From contig NZ_CANNEZ010000001.1 of assembly GCF_947503795.1 (NCBI RefSeq), positions 611,001-675,000 on the forward strand: DNA of 64,000 nucleotides, read 5' to 3'. This DNA comes from an uncultured Jannaschia sp. (GTDB lineage: Bacteria > Pseudomonadota > Alphaproteobacteria > Rhodobacterales > Rhodobacteraceae). Positions 8,804 through 19,284 of the stretch are shown here, piece after piece; positions within the stretch are counted from its first letter, which is position 1, and the number at the start of each line of letters is the position of its first letter. A program made the position numbers and the translations under genes. The notes beneath the pieces are model-generated. The model worked only from the letters and a program-made list of their open reading frames with translations. It was not told the origin of the DNA and searched no databases.

Positions 8804-10269
8804 TGCTCGTTCTACGCTCGATGGTGCCCGTCGCGGCTGGTCTGGTCGCGGCCCTCGGGCAGGCGCCGTGGTCACTCTGGTGGGTGGCGATCCCGGCCTA
8901 TCTGCTCGGGGTGTCGGCCATCGCGCAGCTCCGCTGGCCCTTCCTTGCCGGGCTCGCCTTCGGCTCCGCGCATTTCGCCATCGCCCTTCTCTGGATCACC
9001 GAGCCATTCCAGGTGGACGCGGCGGCGACCGCTTGGCTGGCGCCGGTGGCGCTGGGTGGTGTCGCGCTTGGCTTCGGGCTGATGTGGGGCATCGCCGGCT
9101 GGTTCGGCGCGCGCGTCCTCGGCGGGCCGGTCGGCGTGGCGGTGGCGCTCGCGGCGGTCGAGCTTCTGCGGTCCTACCTCCTGACCGGATTTCCGTGGGC
9201 GCTGCCGGGCCATGTGCTGATCGGCTCGCCCGCGCTGCCCGCCGCCGCCCTGATGGGCGCGCACGGGCTGGGGATCGCCATTCTCCTCGGCGCCGGCCTG
9301 ATCGCGACGCGGCGGGCGGTCGCGATCGCGCTGGGCCTGGCACTCTGGGTGCTCCCCTTCGGGGTCGCGGCGGTCCTGCCGCCCGCGCCGGAGACGGCGG
9401 CGGACGCGCCCGTTATTCGGCTGGTGCAGCCGAACGCGCCCCAACACCTGAAATGGGACCCGGACTGGGTCGGCACCTTCTTCCGCCGTGGCCTCGAGGA
9501 GACGGCATCCGCCGGCGAGATCGACGCGGTCGTCTGGCCCGAGACCGCGCTGCCGCAGCTGCTTCGCTACAGCGAGGACGTGCGCCCGATGATCGCATCG
9601 GCCGCTGGCGGCCTGCCGGTCGTGGTGGGCGCGCAGCGCTACGACGCGGACGGCGCGCCCCGCAACACCATGGTCCTGCTCGACGGGGCGGGCGAGGTGA
9701 CGCTGACCTATGACAAGCACAGGCTCGTGCCGTTCGGGGAGTTCCTGCCGGCCGCCGCGCTCTTCGACGTGATCGGCATCGGGCCGCTGGCCGCGCGGCT
9801 GGCGGGGGTCTACGCGCCCGGTCCGGGTCCGATCACCTTCGATCTGCCCGGCGTCGGATCGGTCATCCCCATGATCTGCTACGAGGCGATCTTCCCGCAG
9901 GACCTTCGGCGCGTCGATCGGCCCGCCGCGATCCTGCACCTGACCAACGATGCGTGGTTCGGCACCCGCTTCGGGCCGCAGCAGCACCTGGCCCTTGCCC
10001 GGCTGCGCGCCGCCGAAAGCGGGCTGCCGTTGCTCCGGGCGGCCAATACCGGCGTCTCGGCCGCGATCGACGCGCGCGGGCGCCTGCTCGCGGCGTTGCC
10101 TCTGGGCGAGGCGGGCCATCTCGACGTGGCGCTGCCGGGCGAGCTGCCGCCGACGCCCTACATGGCCACCGGCGACTGGGCGCCGCTTCTGTTGCTCGTG
10201 GCCCTCGCGGGCGCGCTTTTCACCGTTCGACGCCGGAATGCGGTTGAACGGACGGGGGAACGCACATAG
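8803..10269 (+). CDS. lnt: Apolipoprotein N-acyltransferase Lnt
   Basis: This 488-residue inner-membrane enzyme adds the third acyl chain to the N-terminal cysteine of lipoproteins. The first about 195 residues hold six membrane segments, then a periplasmic nitrilase domain, and a last membrane helix near 465-482. The catalytic triad is E247 (VWPETALP), K305 (YDKHRLVPFGEFLP) and C359 (PMICYEAIFP). It is the final gene of the miaB-lnt block. Only 63 bases separate it from metK, and these hold the riboswitch. Confidence 0.95.
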   Translation: MLVLRSMVPVAAGLVAALGQAPWSLWWVAIPAYLLGVSAIAQLRWPFLAGLAFGSAHFAIALLWITEPFQVDAAATAWLAPVALGGVALGFGLMWGIAGWFGARVLGGPVGVAVALAAVELLRSYLLTGFPWALPGHVLIGSPALPAAALMGAHGLGIAILLGAGLIATRRAVAIALGLALWVLPFGVAAVLPPAPETAADAPVIRLVQPNAPQHLKWDPDWVGTFFRRGLEETASAGEIDAVVWPETALPQLLRYSEDVRPMIASAAGGLPVVVGAQRYDADGAPRNTMVLLDGAGEVTLTYDKHRLVPFGEFLPAAALFDVIGIGPLAARLAGVYAPGPGPITFDLPGVGSVIPMICYEAIFPQDLRRVDRPAAILHLTNDAWFGTRFGPQQHLALARLRAAESGLPLLRAANTGVSAAIDARGRLLAALPLGEAGHLDVALPGELPPTPYMATGDWAPLLLLVALAGALFTVRRRNAVERTGERT

Positions 10270-10283
10270 CGGTGTGCTCCACT

Positions 10284-10327
10284 GCCCCAACGGCTTCCTG
10301 ACGGGGCGCGCCTAGAATACCGGAGCA
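10284..10327 (+). promoter_or_regulatory. SAM/SAH riboswitch upstream of metK
   Basis: The sequence matches the SAM/SAH riboswitch known from Rhodobacterales metK leaders. Stem P1 pairs 10284-10288 (GCCCC) with 10303-10307 (GGGGC). The loop holds the conserved AACGGCTTCCTGA (10289-10301), and the ribosome site GGAGCA (10322-10327) pairs with GCTTCC of the loop to form an H-type pseudoknot. S-adenosylmethionine binding stabilises the pseudoknot and hides the Shine-Dalgarno, lowering MetK synthesis. The element ends six bases before the start codon. Confidence 0.93.
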
Positions 10328-10332
10328 CCCCA

Positions 10333-11517
10333 ATGTCATCGCGCAAGAACTTCTCCTTCACCTCGGAATCCGTCTCCGAGGGCCACCCGGACAAGGTCTG
10401 CGACCGGATTTCGGATGCCGTCCTCGACGCCTTCCTCGCCGAAGAGCCCGAGGCGCGCGTCGCCTGCGAGACCTTCGCCACCTCGGGCATGGTCGTGGTC
10501 GGCGGCGAGGTCGGTCTCTCGGACCAGGAGCGGCTCAAGGACTACATGGGCCGCATCTCGGGCATCGCGCGCGACTGCATCAAGGACATCGGCTACGAGC
10601 AGGAGAAGTTCCACTGGAACACCTGCCACGTCATGAACTTCCTGCACGAACAGTCCGCCCATATCGCGCAGGGCGTGGACGCGAAGGCCGACAAGGACGA
10701 GGGCGCGGGCGATCAGGGCATCATGTTCGGCTATGCCGTCGACGAGACGCCCGAGCTGATGCCAGCCCCGATCCAGTACAGCCATGCGATCCTGCGGCGG
10801 CTGGCCGAGGTCCGCAAGGACGGGACCGAGACCGCCCTGCGCCCCGACGCGAAGTCCCAGCTGACGCTCCGCTACGAGGACGGCAAGCCGGTCGAGGTCA
10901 CGTCCATCGTGCTCTCGACGCAGCACGAGAGCGAGGACCAGAGCTCGGACGACATCCGGGCCATCGTCGAGCCGTATATCCGCGAAGTCCTGCCGTCGGG
11001 CTGGATCACCGAGGGGACCGAATGGTGGGTCAACCCGACCGGCACCTTCGTCATCGGCGGGCCGGATGGCGACGCGGGCCTGACGGGGCGCAAGATCATC
11101 GTCGACACATATGGCGGGGCCGCGCCCCACGGTGGCGGCGCATTCTCGGGCAAGGATCCGACCAAGGTCGACCGCTCGGCGGCCTATGCGGCGCGATACC
11201 TGGCCAAGAACGTCGTGGCCGCCGGGCTGGCCACGCGCTGCACGCTGCAGCTGAGCTATGCGATCGGGGTGGCCAAGCCGCTTTCGATCTATGTCGATAC
11301 CCACGGCACCGGCGAGACGCCCGAGGCCGAGATCGAGCGCGCCGTCGCATCCGTCATGGACCTGACGCCGCGCGGCATCCGCGAGCATCTGGGTCTCAAC
11401 AAGCCGATCTACCAGCGGACGGCGGCCTATGGCCATTTCGGGCGTTCGCCCGATGCCGATGGTGGCTTTTCGTGGGAGCGGGTGGACCTGGCGGATGCGC
11501 TGAAGGGCGCGCTCTGA
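10333..11517 (+). CDS. metK: S-adenosylmethionine synthetase
   Basis: This 394-residue methionine adenosyltransferase makes SAM from ATP and methionine in the cytoplasm. Diagnostic blocks are [19 protein letters not shown] near the N-terminus, the [12 protein letters not shown] hexapeptide region (about residue 125) and the P-loop-like [19 protein letters not shown] (about 270). The start ATG 10333 uses the GGAG inside the SAM/SAH riboswitch, so the product controls its own translation. It converges on ribD, with a hairpin between. Confidence 0.97.
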   Translation: MSSRKNFSFTSESVSEGHPDKVCDRISDAVLDAFLAEEPEARVACETFATSGMVVVGGEVGLSDQERLKDYMGRISGIARDCIKDIGYEQEKFHWNTCHVMNFLHEQSAHIAQGVDAKADKDEGAGDQGIMFGYAVDETPELMPAPIQYSHAILRRLAEVRKDGTETALRPDAKSQLTLRYEDGKPVEVTSIVLSTQHESEDQSSDDIRAIVEPYIREVLPSGWITEGTEWWVNPTGTFVIGGPDGDAGLTGRKIIVDTYGGAAPHGGGAFSGKDPTKVDRSAAYAARYLAKNVVAAGLATRCTLQLSYAIGVAKPLSIYVDTHGTGETPEAEIERAVASVMDLTPRGIREHLGLNKPIYQRTAAYGHFGRSPDADGGFSWERVDLADALKGAL

Positions 11518-11536
11518 CGCACGGACCCTTCGGGCC

Positions 11537-11564
11537 GGATCAGGTGGCGGGCGCCGCCTGATCC
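11537..11564. terminator. Hairpin between metK and ribD
   Basis: A 13-bp inverted repeat (11537-11549 with 11552-11564, one G-T pair) covers the last codons of ribD and lies 20 bases after the metK stop. It is placed to end both convergent transcripts, though neither side has a T-run. Confidence 0.5.
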
Positions 11565-12646
11565 CCGGCCTGCCAGCGATGTAGCACGTCCGACCCGAGC
11601 GCGCGCACGTCCCGAAGCCGCAGGCGCGGCGCATCGGCCAGCGCGCTGAGGCCCATCGCCCCGAGCGCGGGCACGCCCTCGGCGCCGATCGCGGCGCCGG
11701 CGGTGTAGACGTCCAGCCGATCCACCAGCCCGGCCGCCAGGAGCGACGCGGCGAGGGAGCCGCCCCCCTCACAATAGACGCGCGTGAGCCCCCGGTCGCC
11801 CAGCACCCGCAGCGCCGTCTCCAGCTCGATCTGCCCGCCCGCGCCGGTGGGGCAGGGCAGAAGCGTCGCCCGATCCTCAAGCGCGCGCATCGCCTCGGCG
11901 GGGGCGGCCCCGTGCAACAGCCAGACCGGCGCCCCCGTCCCGTCGAAAAGCCGCGCGCCCGCGGGCAGTGACAGCCGCCGCGACAGCACCACGCGCACCG
12001 GTTGCGGCAGGGTCCCCATGCCGCGCACGTCGAGCCTCGGGTCGTCGGCGCGCACCGTTCCCGCACCCACCAGCACGGCGTCGTGACACGCGCGCTGGGC
12101 GTGGACATGGGCGCGGGCGACCGGCCCGGTGATCCACCGGCTCTCGCCGCTGGCCGTCGCGATCCGCCCGTCGAGCGTGGCCGCGAGCTTCAGCGTCACC
12201 ATCGGGCGGCCCCGCCTGATCCGGCTGAGGAACCCGGCCTGCTGGGCGGCCGCCGCGGCTTCGCGCACCCCGAGCGTCACCGCGATCCCGGCCGCGCGCA
12301 GCCGCGCGATCCCGCCACCATCTACGCGCGGATCGGGATCCTGCTGGGCGATGACGACCCGCGCGATCCCGGCGGCGATCAGGGCCTCGGCGCAAGGCGG
12401 GGTTCGGCCATGATGGGCACAGGGTTCAAGCGTCACGTAAGCCGTGGCGCCCCGCGCTTCGTCCCCGGCCTGCGCCAGCGCGACGGTTTCGCCATGGGGC
12501 CGGCCGCCATCCGCAGTGACGCCCCGACCGACGACGCGGCCCCGGGCGACGATCACGCAGCCGACCGCCGGGTTCGGCCAGACGCGCCCGAGGCCCCGCG
12601 CGGCCAGGGCCAGCGCGGCGTCCATCCAGGCGGCGTCGCCCCTCAT
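11540..12646 (-). CDS. ribD: Bifunctional riboflavin deaminase/reductase RibD
   Basis: This 368-residue enzyme performs the second and third steps of riboflavin synthesis. The N-terminal zinc deaminase domain has H51-x-E53 and C76/C85 ([11 protein letters not shown]); the usual HAE reads HGE here, with the catalytic Glu kept. The C-terminal reductase domain starts near residue 148 ([15 protein letters not shown]) and binds NADPH around [13 protein letters not shown] and [11 protein letters not shown]. It overlaps nrdR by four bases. The rest of the riboflavin genes are not in this window. Confidence 0.94.
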   Translation of the reverse strand: MRGDAAWMDAALALAARGLGRVWPNPAVGCVIVARGRVVGRGVTADGGRPHGETVALAQAGDEARGATAYVTLEPCAHHGRTPPCAEALIAAGIARVVIAQQDPDPRVDGGGIARLRAAGIAVTLGVREAAAAAQQAGFLSRIRRGRPMVTLKLAATLDGRIATASGESRWITGPVARAHVHAQRACHDAVLVGAGTVRADDPRLDVRGMGTLPQPVRVVLSRRLSLPAGARLFDGTGAPVWLLHGAAPAEAMRALEDRATLLPCPTGAGGQIELETALRVLGDRGLTRVYCEGGGSLAASLLAAGLVDRLDVYTAGAAIGAEGVPALGAMGLSALADAPRLRLRDVRALGSDVLHRWQAGDQAAPAT

Positions 12647-13107
12647 GCGTCGGTGTCGGGCGGGCGCAGCTTCTCGACGAAATCCTCGAAATCGTCGGCG
12701 GCCTGGAAATTCTTGTAGACGCTGGCGAAGCGCACATAGGCGACGGTGTCGATCCGGGCGAGGCTCTCCATCACGATCTCGCCGATGGATTTCGACGGGA
12801 TATCCGTCTCGCCCATGCTTTCCAGCCGCCGCACGATCCCCGAGATCATCTGGTCAATCCGCTCGGGGTCGACCGGGCGCTTCTGCATCGAGATGCGGAT
12901 CGAGCGCTCCAGCTTGTCGCGGTCGAACTCCTCGCGCTTGCCGTTGGTCTTGATGACCACGAGGTCGCGCAGTTGCACCCGCTCGTAGGTGGTGAACCGG
13001 CCGCCGCAGGCCGGGCAGAAGCGCCGCCGCCGGATGGCGACGTGATCCTCGGCCGGGCGGGAATCCTTCACCTGGGTGTCGACATTTCCGCAGAACGGGC
13101 AGCGCAT
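12643..13107 (-). CDS. nrdR: Transcriptional repressor NrdR
   Basis: This 154-residue zinc-ribbon / ATP-cone repressor controls ribonucleotide reductase genes. The zinc ribbon cysteines are C3, C6, C31 and C34 (MRCPFCG and FCPACGG), followed by the ATP-cone ([16 protein letters not shown] onward). The ATG at 13107 has GAAGGAGA upstream. It forms an operon with ribD through an ATGA overlap, a common arrangement. Confidence 0.96.
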   Translation of the reverse strand: MRCPFCGNVDTQVKDSRPAEDHVAIRRRRFCPACGGRFTTYERVQLRDLVVIKTNGKREEFDRDKLERSIRISMQKRPVDPERIDQMISGIVRRLESMGETDIPSKSIGEIVMESLARIDTVAYVRFASVYKNFQAADDFEDFVEKLRPPDTDA

Positions 13108-13200
13108 GGGCGTCTCCTTCGGCGACCCCGAGATGTGGGGGGCGCGACCAGCATTGGATGCGGCGCCACTCTGCCCCCCCATCGGTTGTGAGGCAAGGCG

Positions 13201-13614
13201 TCAGTCTGCCCGGAAATGCAGCACGACTTCGCGCCGATGCGGCCGGTCGCGATGTTCCCAGAGATAGATCCCCTGCCATGTCCCGAGGCGCATCCGTCCC
13301 GCCGTGACCGGGATCTGGAGCGAGACCGGCAGGAGGGACGCCTTGATATGCCCCGGCATGTCGTCGGGCCCCTCGTAGGTATGGGTCAGGTCTGCCATCG
13401 CCGGGTCGGTGGTCGGTGGCACGGTCCGGTGCAGCCAGGTCTGGAGGTCGGTCTGCACCTCGGGGTCGGCATTCTCCTGGATGAGGATCGAGCAGGAGGT
13501 GTGTCGCACGAACAGGGTCAGGAGGCCGTCACGCTCCGGAAGCCAATCCGCCACGCGGTCGGTAAACTCGGTCAGCCCGGGACCGGTCGTGGCGATCGAC
13601 AGCACGGTCTGCAT
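13201..13614 (-). CDS. YjbQ family (UPF0047) protein
   Basis: This 137-residue protein of the YjbQ/UPF0047 family forms trimers, and E. coli YjbQ has weak thiamine-phosphate synthase activity. The conserved blocks are LFVRHTSCSILIQENADPEV (about 34-53), DDMPGHIKASL (about 84-94) and LGTWQGIYLWEHR (about 110-122), carrying the His/Cys/Asp residues of the active-site cleft. It starts one base inside the upstream stop (TGATG), so it is coupled to the DUF4166 gene. Confidence 0.9.
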   Translation of the reverse strand: MQTVLSIATTGPGLTEFTDRVADWLPERDGLLTLFVRHTSCSILIQENADPEVQTDLQTWLHRTVPPTTDPAMADLTHTYEGPDDMPGHIKASLLPVSLQIPVTAGRMRLGTWQGIYLWEHRDRPHRREVVLHFRAD

Positions 13615-14132
13615 CAGGCGGGCGCCAAGGTGCCGTGGTACCGGATGACGCGGCCGAGACCCGGGGCGCGGCCCGAGACATCGAACCGGACGCCGTCCCC
13701 CTCGACCGTTTCCATACCCCCGCCCCGCCCGGCGAGCCATGCCGGGGCGATGACCGCCCCGAGGCCCGCGCCGACGATCCGGAGGTGCAGCCCGCCGGGG
13801 ACGGGTTCGGGCCGCATCCGGACGCGGAGCGCCCCGATCCGTTCGAGCACGGTGCCGTCGGGCCCGGGGCCGAGATACGACCGAAAGACGTGGGGCCCGA
13901 AGCGCCGCGTCCAGACCTCGCCCGTCCCGTCCGGTTGGATCTCGAGGCTGAACGGGACGGTGCCGGCCTCGGACGGCAGGCCGATCGCTAAGGCCAGGCG
14001 CCGGGCGACCGCGCGCCCCGTCTCGACCGTTACCGTCCCGCGCCAGAGCCCGCCCGCGCCGTGCAGCGCGCGCAGTGGCGCCGGCAGACCGTCGAAGGCC
14101 GGTCCCATCCCGCGCGCGATCAACCCCGTCAC
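13614..14132 (-). CDS. DUF4166 domain protein
   Basis: This 172-residue protein matches DUF4166: GLPAPLRALHGAGGLWRGTV near the N-terminus, then VWTRRFG and MRPEPVPGGLHLRIVGAG, ending RVIRYHGTLAPA. The start is taken as GTG 14132, which overlaps the DCC-protein stop (GTGA); an internal ATG eight codons later is possible. DUF4166 domains are often paired with DCC-type thiol oxidoreductases, as here. The function is unknown; lipid or envelope modification has been guessed for such pairs. Confidence 0.8.
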   Translation of the reverse strand: MTGLIARGMGPAFDGLPAPLRALHGAGGLWRGTVTVETGRAVARRLALAIGLPSEAGTVPFSLEIQPDGTGEVWTRRFGPHVFRSYLGPGPDGTVLERIGALRVRMRPEPVPGGLHLRIVGAGLGAVIAPAWLAGRGGGMETVEGDGVRFDVSGRAPGLGRVIRYHGTLAPA

Positions 14133-14590
14133 GCGGCCCGGTCCAGGTCGAGGAACCGCGCGCGGACATCGGGCGCCGGGATCATGCACAGGTCCGTCCG
14201 TCCGAAGATGCGATACCGGTTGCGGGCGATCGCGTGGTAGAGCCCAGATCTCAGCGGCTCGGGCACGAAGCGCGCCGCCGCCAGCGCCCGCCACGGCCCG
14301 CCGAGCGCCGACATCGCGGCCGCGAAGGCGTCGAGGCGCTCGTGGATGCGCCCGTCCACGATCACGAGGTTCGTCTCGAAGGCGTCGGTCGGCAGCCCGA
14401 GGTCGCGGTAGAGCGCCTGCCCCAGCGCCGACTGCGCCGTCACGAAGTGGAAGCGCCCCGCCGCATCGTGACGCAGCACGAAGCGGAAGAACCCCGAGCA
14501 GAGCACGCAGACCCCGTCGAAGACGACCACGTCGCGGTCGCCGAGCGCCGCGCGCACCGGGGCGGAGAGGATTTGGACGTCGCGGGTCAC
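14129..14590 (-). CDS. DCC-family thiol-disulfide oxidoreductase
   Basis: This is a 153-residue DCC-family (DUF393) protein. The family signature D-x-x-C-x-x-C is present as FDGVCVLCSGFFRF (about residues 24-37). Further conserved parts are FVTAQSALGQALYRDLGLP and a C-terminal YRIFGRTDLCMIP with a further Cys. The thioredoxin-like fold suggests a redox role. The start is uncertain: GTG 14590 fits the usual length of the family, but no clear ribosome site is seen. It is the first gene of a three-gene overlapping set with DUF4166 and YjbQ. Confidence 0.82.
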   Translation of the reverse strand: MTRDVQILSAPVRAALGDRDVVVFDGVCVLCSGFFRFVLRHDAAGRFHFVTAQSALGQALYRDLGLPTDAFETNLVIVDGRIHERLDAFAAAMSALGGPWRALAAARFVPEPLRSGLYHAIARNRYRIFGRTDLCMIPAPDVRARFLDLDRAA

Positions 14591-14711
14591 GGAGGGCGAG
14601 CCTAGGCATCGGCGGAGCCAGGGTCCAGAACCCTCCGCCATGCCGGGCGCGTTGACGCAGCGCGGGCGAGGGCGCAGGCTGACGGCCTCCAAGAAACAAA
14701 GGACGAGTCCC

Positions 14712-14915
14712 ATGAGCATCGCACGCGTGACCGAGATTTCCGCCACCTCCGACGTCAGCTTCGACGACGCCGTCGCCCAAGGCGTCGCCCGCGCCAACGA
14801 GACGCTGCGCAACGTGCAAAGTGCGTGGGTGAAAGAACAATATGTCCGGGTATCCGATGGCAAGGTCGATCACTACCAGGTCAACATGATGGTGACCTTC
14901 ATCCTCGAGGACTGA
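14712..14915 (+). CDS. Dodecin flavin-binding protein
   Basis: This 67-residue protein has the dodecin pattern: RVTEISATSDVSFDDAVAQG, then NETLRNVQSAWVKEQYV and a final beta strand HYQVNMMVTFILED. Dodecins assemble as hollow 12-mers that store or buffer flavins. The conserved Trp (W39) that stacks on the flavin and the following Gln are present. The ATG at 14712 follows GGACGAG. It is a single gene with a hairpin downstream. Confidence 0.93.
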   Translation: MSIARVTEISATSDVSFDDAVAQGVARANETLRNVQSAWVKEQYVRVSDGKVDHYQVNMMVTFILED

Positions 14916-14930
14916 TCGTCGCAGGTCGCG

Positions 14931-14958
14931 CGGGCCGGGGAACCGATCCCCCGGCCCG
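14931..14958 (+). terminator. Hairpin after dodecin
   Basis: A perfect 10-bp stem (14931-14940 with 14949-14958) with an eight-base loop begins 15 bases after the dodecin stop. No T-run follows. Confidence 0.55.
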
Positions 14959-15015
14959 ACGGGTTGCACCCCTGACGATCGCGGCCGTGCTGGCCGTATC
15001 GAAGGGAGGACGACC

Positions 15016-15276
15016 ATGCGGACGACCCGAACCGGCCCCACCCGCCCCAATTCCGATGACGCGCGGCCGGTCCCGGCCGAGAGCGATATCGGTACGACCT
15101 ACGACCCCAATTCGGTAACCAAAGGCGCGGCGGGCGCGCCCGCGAACCGGCAATCGCCGCAGCCCGACGACGGCCCGACGACCCGGCCCGATCCCGATCC
15201 GGGTGCGCGGACGGACCCGGCCTACAAACCCGACCGCACGCCGGACCGTCGTCATGTCGGGACGCCGGATCGCTAG
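15016..15276 (+). CDS. Small Pro/Asp/Arg-rich disordered protein
   Basis: This 86-residue protein consists almost only of Pro, Asp, Arg, Thr, Gly and Ala, with no Trp, Cys or Phe and no hydrophobic stretch, so it is probably disordered. The AGGGAGGA at 15003-15010 is well placed for ATG 15016, which is the main support for a real gene. I do not recognise a family. Confidence 0.6.
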   Translation: MRTTRTGPTRPNSDDARPVPAESDIGTTYDPNSVTKGAAGAPANRQSPQPDDGPTTRPDPDPGARTDPAYKPDRTPDRRHVGTPDR

Positions 15277-15291
15277 GGGCGCGGCCGGGGT

Positions 15292-16203
15292 CTAGCCCTT
15301 CGCGCGCGCCGTCTCGGTCGGTCGCTTGCCATCCGGTCGCGCGAAGATCGTATGGAAGCTTTCCCGCAGCGCGGTCATCACGGTCTGCACGCGGCGCAGT
15401 TCCACGGTGTCGGGATGAGCGTGGAGATACATCACACGGCGCAGATGCACGGCATTCGGCCCGACGCTTTCGAGTTCGGCGCAATTCTCCGCCAGGCAGA
15501 TCGGCAGGATCGCACGCCCGAGGCCGGCCCGCGCGGCGTCGAGCACGTCGCGCGCATCGGTGGAGGTCAGGCGGATCCGCTCCTCGTCGGTTGCACGGAT
15601 GCGCTGGTGCCACCTGAGCGGGGCACGGCGGGGACTATCCTCGTCGAAGAAGGACACCCAGGGCAGGCGGTCCGGATCGGTACCCCGTGCCGCGTAGACC
15701 GCGTAGTCGACCTCACCCAACGGGACGGCGAATTCGCCGGGCCGCGGCGCGCGCTCGAACCAGACCGCAAGCGTCGCCTCGCCGCGCATGGGCGACCGCG
15801 GCTCGTGCGCGATGAGGCGCAGGTCGATGCCCGGATTGGCCCCGAGAAGATCCGGCAGCACCGAGCGCGTCAGCGCGTTCAGAACCCACGGATTCCCGAG
15901 AAGGCGCAGTAGGCCGCGCGGCCCCGACGCGGTCTCGGCCACGTCGTCGCCAAGCCGCGCCACCCTGCGTTCGATTTCATGCGCGTGATCCAGTGCCCGT
16001 TGCCCCGCCTCGGTCGGCGAGAGGCCGCTGCGGCTGCGCACGAAAAGCGGAAGCCCGAGTTGTCCTTCCAGCATCGAGAGACGGCGGCTGGCCGTCGACT
16101 GGTCGATATCCAGAAGCAGCGCCGCCCGCGACAGCGAGCCCGTCCGCGCGATGGCGAGTGCAACCTTTAGGTTGTCCCAGACGAACATGCTGGCGTCGAT
16201 CAT
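15292..16203 (-). CDS. LysR-family transcriptional regulator
   Basis: This is a 303-residue LysR-type regulator. The winged helix-turn-helix is at about residues 8-65 (MFVWDNLKVALAIARTGSL; DIDQSTASRRLSMLE), followed by the LysR substrate-binding fold, in which a cysteine lies in ICLAENCAELES. The start is taken at ATG 16203 (MIDASMFVWDNL); ATG 16215 or 16188 are alternatives. It is divergent from the lipoprotein gene at 16394 with 190 bases between, but no clear T-N11-A operator was picked out. The ligand is unknown. Confidence 0.9.
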   Translation of the reverse strand: MIDASMFVWDNLKVALAIARTGSLSRAALLLDIDQSTASRRLSMLEGQLGLPLFVRSRSGLSPTEAGQRALDHAHEIERRVARLGDDVAETASGPRGLLRLLGNPWVLNALTRSVLPDLLGANPGIDLRLIAHEPRSPMRGEATLAVWFERAPRPGEFAVPLGEVDYAVYAARGTDPDRLPWVSFFDEDSPRRAPLRWHQRIRATDEERIRLTSTDARDVLDAARAGLGRAILPICLAENCAELESVGPNAVHLRRVMYLHAHPDTVELRRVQTVMTALRESFHTIFARPDGKRPTETARAKG

Positions 16204-16393
16204 CGCGGCCCCCATCCTGCGGTTCCCGCACCGTAGCATGATATTGGTGCCGGGTTCCCGCGTTTGCGCATAACCCTCCTGCGCGCGTTCCGGTTCGCAG
16301 GCCGTCGGTCACCCGCTAGCGAGAGCGCGACGGGCGCAGGCATGCTGATACGCGAGCTGCCGCCCCGATCGCCACGCAACGAAAGGGAAAACG

Positions 16394-16726
16394 ATGGGAC
16401 TTCAGATGAATATCGGCGGCGGGCTCGTTCTGGCCGTCGTGCTCGCGGGCTGCGCGCCGCCGCAGGTCGCGCCCCGCATCGTGGCCGAGCCGGTTTTCAG
16501 CAAGATGGGGGCCGTCGTCGGTTGCACCGATGGCCGTGACCCGACACCGGTCGCCGGGACCGCGACCGTGCCGGTGAACCCCTGCCTCCCGCCGGAAGAA
16601 TGCGAGCCGGGCACCACCGCGACGGCCGCGACATTGCCCTGTACCCCGCTGCCGAGCCGTGGCGACGATCGCGATAGCGGCACGCCAGCCGGCGGTGGCG
16701 GCACGCCCGGACGCGGACGTCCCTGA
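16394..16726 (+). CDS. Small lipoprotein of unknown function
   Basis: This 110-residue protein has a hydrophobic stretch (residues 7-18) and lipobox LAGC, so it should be a lipid-anchored periplasmic protein. The mature part has four further cysteines (GCTDGRD, NPCLPPEEC, LPCTP) and ends in a Gly/Arg-rich tail, which suggests a small disulfide-bonded domain. I recognise no family. It ends before a hairpin shared with the convergent HlyU gene. Confidence 0.7.
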   Translation: MGLQMNIGGGLVLAVVLAGCAPPQVAPRIVAEPVFSKMGAVVGCTDGRDPTPVAGTATVPVNPCLPPEECEPGTTATAATLPCTPLPSRGDDRDSGTPAGGGGTPGRGRP

Positions 16727-16745
16727 GCGAGGGGCCAATCGGGAA

Positions 16746-16776
16746 GGGGGTGGACGGACCCAAGCCGTCCATCCCC
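16746..16776. terminator. Bidirectional hairpin between lipoprotein and HlyU genes
   Basis: A 12-bp stem (16746-16757 with 16765-16776, one G-T pair) with a seven-base loop lies in the 61-base gap between two convergent genes and is well placed to end both transcripts. Confidence 0.65.
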
Positions 16777-16787
16777 GTCTCGCGATC

Positions 16788-17048
16788 TCAAAAGATGCGG
16801 TCGCCCTGTTCGTCGATGACCTGCCGCGCCTTGGCGAGCGACGCGTCGATGGCGGTCTCCCAGTCCCGGATGGTGTCGGCGCGGATCAATTCGTGCTGCT
16901 GTCCATCCTTCTCGATCAGCGCCGCGATGCGGAATCCGTCCGACGTCTTCGTCGGCTGCGGCGTGATCGTGAAGCCCTGATATTCGGTCGTCGGTGTCGC
17001 GGGCGGCGAGGCACTGCCGCCGCCGAACAGGCGGGAGAGGATGGACAT
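16788..17048 (-). CDS. HlyU-family protein
   Basis: This 86-residue protein fits the HlyU family: YQGFTITPQPTKTSDGFRIA, then ELIRADTIRDWETAIDASL and the conserved end KARQVIDEQGDRIF. The family is named after a Vibrio transcriptional activator, but these short alphaproteobacterial members have no DNA-binding motif that I can see. The ATG at 17048 is the first Met of the conserved part. Confidence 0.82.
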   Translation of the reverse strand: MSILSRLFGGGSASPPATPTTEYQGFTITPQPTKTSDGFRIAALIEKDGQQHELIRADTIRDWETAIDASLAKARQVIDEQGDRIF

Positions 17049-17158
17049 GACGCGGCTCCGGTAAGGGGATCGGGTGATCCGTCGAGTATAGGACGCCGCG
17101 CTGCGATTTGAAGTCGATGCCGGGTCGGATGGCCTGGGCGGCGAGGCCCGAACGCGAG

Positions 17159-17181
17159 CGGGCCGCCCCGAAGGCGGCCCG
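17159..17181 (-). terminator. Hairpin after rpoD
   Basis: A 9-bp GC stem (17159-17167 with 17173-17181) with a five-base loop lies 22 bases downstream of the rpoD stop on the minus strand. No T-run follows. Confidence 0.55.
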
Positions 17182-17203
17182 TCGATCACGCGGCTGCCCG
17201 AGT

Positions 17204-19201
<1,998 letters not shown>

Positions 19202-19284
19202 CGCCTCGCGCTCCTTCGGGGAGTGGTTCTTATGGGCTGTCTCGACGAATCAGTAGACCGATTCGCCGGGAGCCGCATCCCGAA

